Shown in pieces: positions 5,310-7,448 of a DNA stretch of 7,448 nt (positions are counted from its first letter, which is position 1; each line of letters starts with the position of its first letter). Where the stretch lies: positions 1 through 7,448 of the forward strand of contig JBNLGG010000120.1 of NCBI GenBank assembly GCA_050305935.1, given 5' to 3'. A program made the position numbers and the translations under genes. Under the pieces are notes generated by a model. That model was not told the origin of the DNA and ran no database searches. It saw nothing but the letters and a program-made list of their open reading frames with translations. The DNA comes from CAJXNP01 sp050305935. Lineage in GTDB: Bacteria; Bacteroidota; Bacteroidia; Cytophagales; Cyclobacteriaceae.

Positions 5310-6827
5310 ATGAAAAAATCAACAGCAGTAACACAACTCTTCATCATCTCGGCCATCGTTGTAGTGGTCCTATTGATCTCAACTAAATTCTATCTACGGC
5401 TCGATTTTACTGAAGGTAAAAGATATACCTTAAGTGATGCGACAGAGGATGTACTGGATGATCTCGAAGACGTGGTAACAGTGAAGGCGTATTTTACCAA
5501 AGACCTTCCACCACAATTAATAAATATCCGGGAGGAACTGGAAAATCTCCTGGTAGAATACGAAGACAACTCCCATGGAAACCTCCTCTACGAAATCATC
5601 AATCCAAATGAATCTGAAGAGATGGAACAGAAAGCCATGCAAAATGGTGTGGCCCCTTTCCAGGTCAATATCCAGGAAAAAGACCAGGTAAAACAGCAAC
5701 GTGCCTACCTGGGGCTGGTGGTCCAAATGGGCGATCAGACGGAACCGATTTCGAGAATCCCGCTCGACGGTGGTATGGAATACGCCCTGACCACGGCCAT
5801 AAAAAAACTCTCCGTGACGGATAAACCAAAAGTGGGATTAATCGGCGGACATGGTGAGCCTTCCCTGAACGCGGTGGTTCAGTTGCACCAGCAGTTGTCG
5901 ATTTTGTACGATGTGGAGCCTTTTAACCTCACAGACACAACGGCGATTCCAGCATATTATCGATCCGTTATCTGGCTGGATCCGCAGGACACCATTCCAC
6001 CAAGTCATTTGGCTAAAATAGATGAATACCTAAGCAATGGTGGAAATCTGTTTATCGCTTACAATCAGCTCAATGCCAATCTTCAGCAAGGAATGCTCGC
6101 AGCAGGTAATGACATTGGATTGACCTCCTGGCTAAAAGAAAAAGGGATCAACCTTCAGCAAAACTATGTCATCGACGCACAATGCATGGGTGTTTCAGTA
6201 CAAAGCCAGCAAGGATTTTTCACCTTCAATCGCCAGGTGAAATTACCTTATTTGCCCATTATTGGCACATTTGAAGACCATCCCATTGTGACAGGACTGG
6301 AATCACTGGCGTTGCCATTTACGTCTTCCGTTAGTTTTGCGCCAATGGACTCAGTTATCCAATATTCCCCGCTGGCCTTTACCTCGGAAATGTCGGGTGC
6401 TCAATCGCCACCGATTTACGTCGATATAGAGAAGGAATGGCAGGAAGGCGATTTCACAGCGCCAAATCAATTGGTTGCTGTTGCCGTGGAAGGCGCTATC
6501 AAGGGTACGGCAAATTCAAAGCTTGTATTTATAGCAAACGGCCCCATCGTGACCAATGGCGAGGGACAGGAACAGCAGGGTGTCCATGAGGACAATATCA
6601 ATTTTGTTTCGAATGCCATTGACTGGCTTTCTGACGACACCGGCTTGATTGACCTTAGAACCAAAGGCGTTACTAACCGACCACTGGAAATGGTGGATGA
6701 TGCCACCCGCAACATGTACAAATGGGGCAATTTCCTGGTGCCGATTGCCATCATTCTGTTTGTTGGGCTTTTCAGAAAACAGCAGAATGCCAGAAGGAAA
6801 CAGAAGTGGATTCAGGGTAATTTTTGA
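5310..6827 (+). CDS. gldG: Gliding-motility ABC transporter auxiliary subunit GldG
   Basis: This 505-residue protein has an N-terminal membrane helix (about 9-29), a large domain predicted outside the cytoplasmic membrane, and a second helix near the C terminus (about 475-490) followed by a basic cytoplasmic tail (RKQQNARRKQKW). The family signature follows the first helix: RLDFTEGKRYTLSDATEDVL (30-49), then VTVKAYFTKDLPPQL. The middle has the typical VGLIGGHGEPSLN segment and a SNGGNLFIAYNQ strand, as in the ABC_transp_aux/IFT52-like family. It is required with GldA and GldF for gliding in Flavobacterium johnsoniae; its precise role, perhaps substrate capture or coupling, is unknown. The start is 3 bp after the gldF stop and is fixed by the GGAGG. 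Length is slightly shorter than the roughly 550-residue members I recall. Confidence 0.92.
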   Translation: MKKSTAVTQLFIISAIVVVVLLISTKFYLRLDFTEGKRYTLSDATEDVLDDLEDVVTVKAYFTKDLPPQLINIREELENLLVEYEDNSHGNLLYEIINPNESEEMEQKAMQNGVAPFQVNIQEKDQVKQQRAYLGLVVQMGDQTEPISRIPLDGGMEYALTTAIKKLSVTDKPKVGLIGGHGEPSLNAVVQLHQQLSILYDVEPFNLTDTTAIPAYYRSVIWLDPQDTIPPSHLAKIDEYLSNGGNLFIAYNQLNANLQQGMLAAGNDIGLTSWLKEKGINLQQNYVIDAQCMGVSVQSQQGFFTFNRQVKLPYLPIIGTFEDHPIVTGLESLALPFTSSVSFAPMDSVIQYSPLAFTSEMSGAQSPPIYVDIEKEWQEGDFTAPNQLVAVAVEGAIKGTANSKLVFIANGPIVTNGEGQEQQGVHEDNINFVSNAIDWLSDDTGLIDLRTKGVTNRPLEMVDDATRNMYKWGNFLVPIAIILFVGLFRKQQNARRKQKWIQGNF

Positions 6828-6849
6828 TCATCAATAAACTTTTGAAGCA

Positions 6850-7448
6850 ATGTTTAAGAAATTAAATACAGTCGCATTACTTGGAATATTGGCGGCGCTG
6901 GTGCTTGTCTACCTTGCGTTCAATTTTTTTGACCGGGATACCAGGAGCAAGGGTTTCAAAACCGAACTGGTCACCATCGATACCGCAAAAATCGATAAGA
7001 TCCTTATTTCGAAAGGAGATGAAAGATTGGAATTGAAAAAGGATGGTGGTAATTGGAAGGTAAATATTGGTGAAGAAAAGTATAAAAGAGCCACCACTTC
7101 CAGCATCGGGCAGCTCATTGGAAACCTGGAAACTATTAAACCATCCCGCATAGTGGCAAGGAACGAGGACAAATGGAAAGACTACCAGGTGGATTCGCTG
7201 GGCACGAGGGTGCAGGTCTTCGAAGATGGAAAAAGCTCAGTTGACCTGGTCATTGGTCGATTGCAGTTTGTGGATCAGCGAAAGTATTATACCTACGTCC
7301 GGCTATTTAATGAAAAGGACACCTACGTGGCTGATAATTTCCTGGCCATGTCCATCAATACTTCTTCCGATAATTTCAGGGACGGTAAGGTATTGGGCAT
7401 TAAAAAGGATTCTATTCAGCAGGTAAGTTTTCAATATGCAGACTCTTC
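6850..7448 (+). CDS. DUF4340 membrane-anchored protein (3' end outside window)
   Basis: The ATG at 6850 opens a frame that stays open to the window end: 199 complete codons, start MFKKLNTVALLG. A single N-terminal helix (about 8-24) anchors the protein, with the rest predicted on the outer face. The following pattern, a short strand pair (ELVTIDTAKIDKILISKGDERLELKKDGGNWKVN), a helix with QLIGNLETIKPSRIVARNEDKWKDYQVD, and then RVQVFEDGKSSVDLVIGR, matches the DUF4340 family. Genes with this domain often follow gldG-like genes, and I infer a fourth component of the transporter. The 22-bp gap after gldG and the lack of any terminator support co-transcription. There is no clear Shine-Dalgarno sequence. 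The reaction or ligand is unknown. Confidence 0.88.
   Translation, partial: MFKKLNTVALLGILAALVLVYLAFNFFDRDTRSKGFKTELVTIDTAKIDKILISKGDERLELKKDGGNWKVNIGEEKYKRATTSSIGQLIGNLETIKPSRIVARNEDKWKDYQVDSLGTRVQVFEDGKSSVDLVIGRLQFVDQRKYYTYVRLFNEKDTYVADNFLAMSINTSSDNFRDGKVLGIKKDSIQQVSFQYADS

Noticed and set aside
6467..6837. Extra frames (95 codons minus, 62 codons plus) overlapping the gldG 3' end
   Set aside because: Both lie within well-supported gldG coding sequence and have no independent evidence.
6909..7426. 87-codon minus-strand and 66-codon plus-strand frames in the last gene
   Set aside because: The DUF4340 frame is continuous with family motifs; these are shadows.
1..7448. CRISPR array, tRNA, rRNA, riboswitch or transposase
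   Set aside because: No regularly spaced repeats, cloverleaf, rRNA-like or transposase-like sequence was seen. The two repeat copies are 1.6 kb apart and are not a CRISPR array.

Overview
The window comes from a member of the Bacteroidota. The clearest sign is a gldA-gldF-gldG cluster, an ABC transporter named for gliding motility and characteristic of this phylum. Most starts lack a Shine-Dalgarno sequence, and two or three putative promoters resemble the Bacteroidota form (TTTG, about 20 bases, TAnnTTTG), which agrees. The gldA-F-G-DUF4340 order and the general feel of the proteins suggest a Saprospiria- or Cytophagia-like bacterium, but the class is only a guess.

Layout. The left half (1-3469) is read on the minus strand. 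In transcription order it holds a short exported CBM6-like protein (3469-2852), an exported OmpA-C (peptidoglycan-binding) protein (2522-1788) and a two-domain universal stress protein (1265-384). These genes sit far apart (329 and 522 bp gaps), so they are probably separate units. The gap after the CBM6-like gene contains a convincing minus-strand terminator hairpin. The right half (3633-7448) is a tight plus-strand operon: gldA (ATPase), gldF (six-helix permease), gldG (auxiliary extracytoplasmic subunit) and a DUF4340 membrane-anchored protein cut by the window end. Gaps are 18, 3 and 22 bp. The CBM6-like gene and gldA diverge from a 163-bp intergenic region that contains both candidate promoters and a tandem 10-bp repeat.

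GldA and GldF form the ATP-driven membrane core. GldG and the DUF4340 protein each have an N-terminal anchor and a large domain predicted outside the cytoplasmic membrane, so the four probably form one envelope complex whose substrate is unknown.

The least explained part is a repeat of about 96-105 bp found at the left edge (1-105) and again just downstream of the ompA-like gene (1681-1776). Both copies contain a hairpin and differ by three substitutions and one 9-bp tandem duplication. Both keep the same minus-strand frame open. This is the best candidate for something undescribed, probably a dispersed repeat family. I see no CRISPR array, tRNA, rRNA, transposase, phage gene or clear new defence or biosynthetic system.
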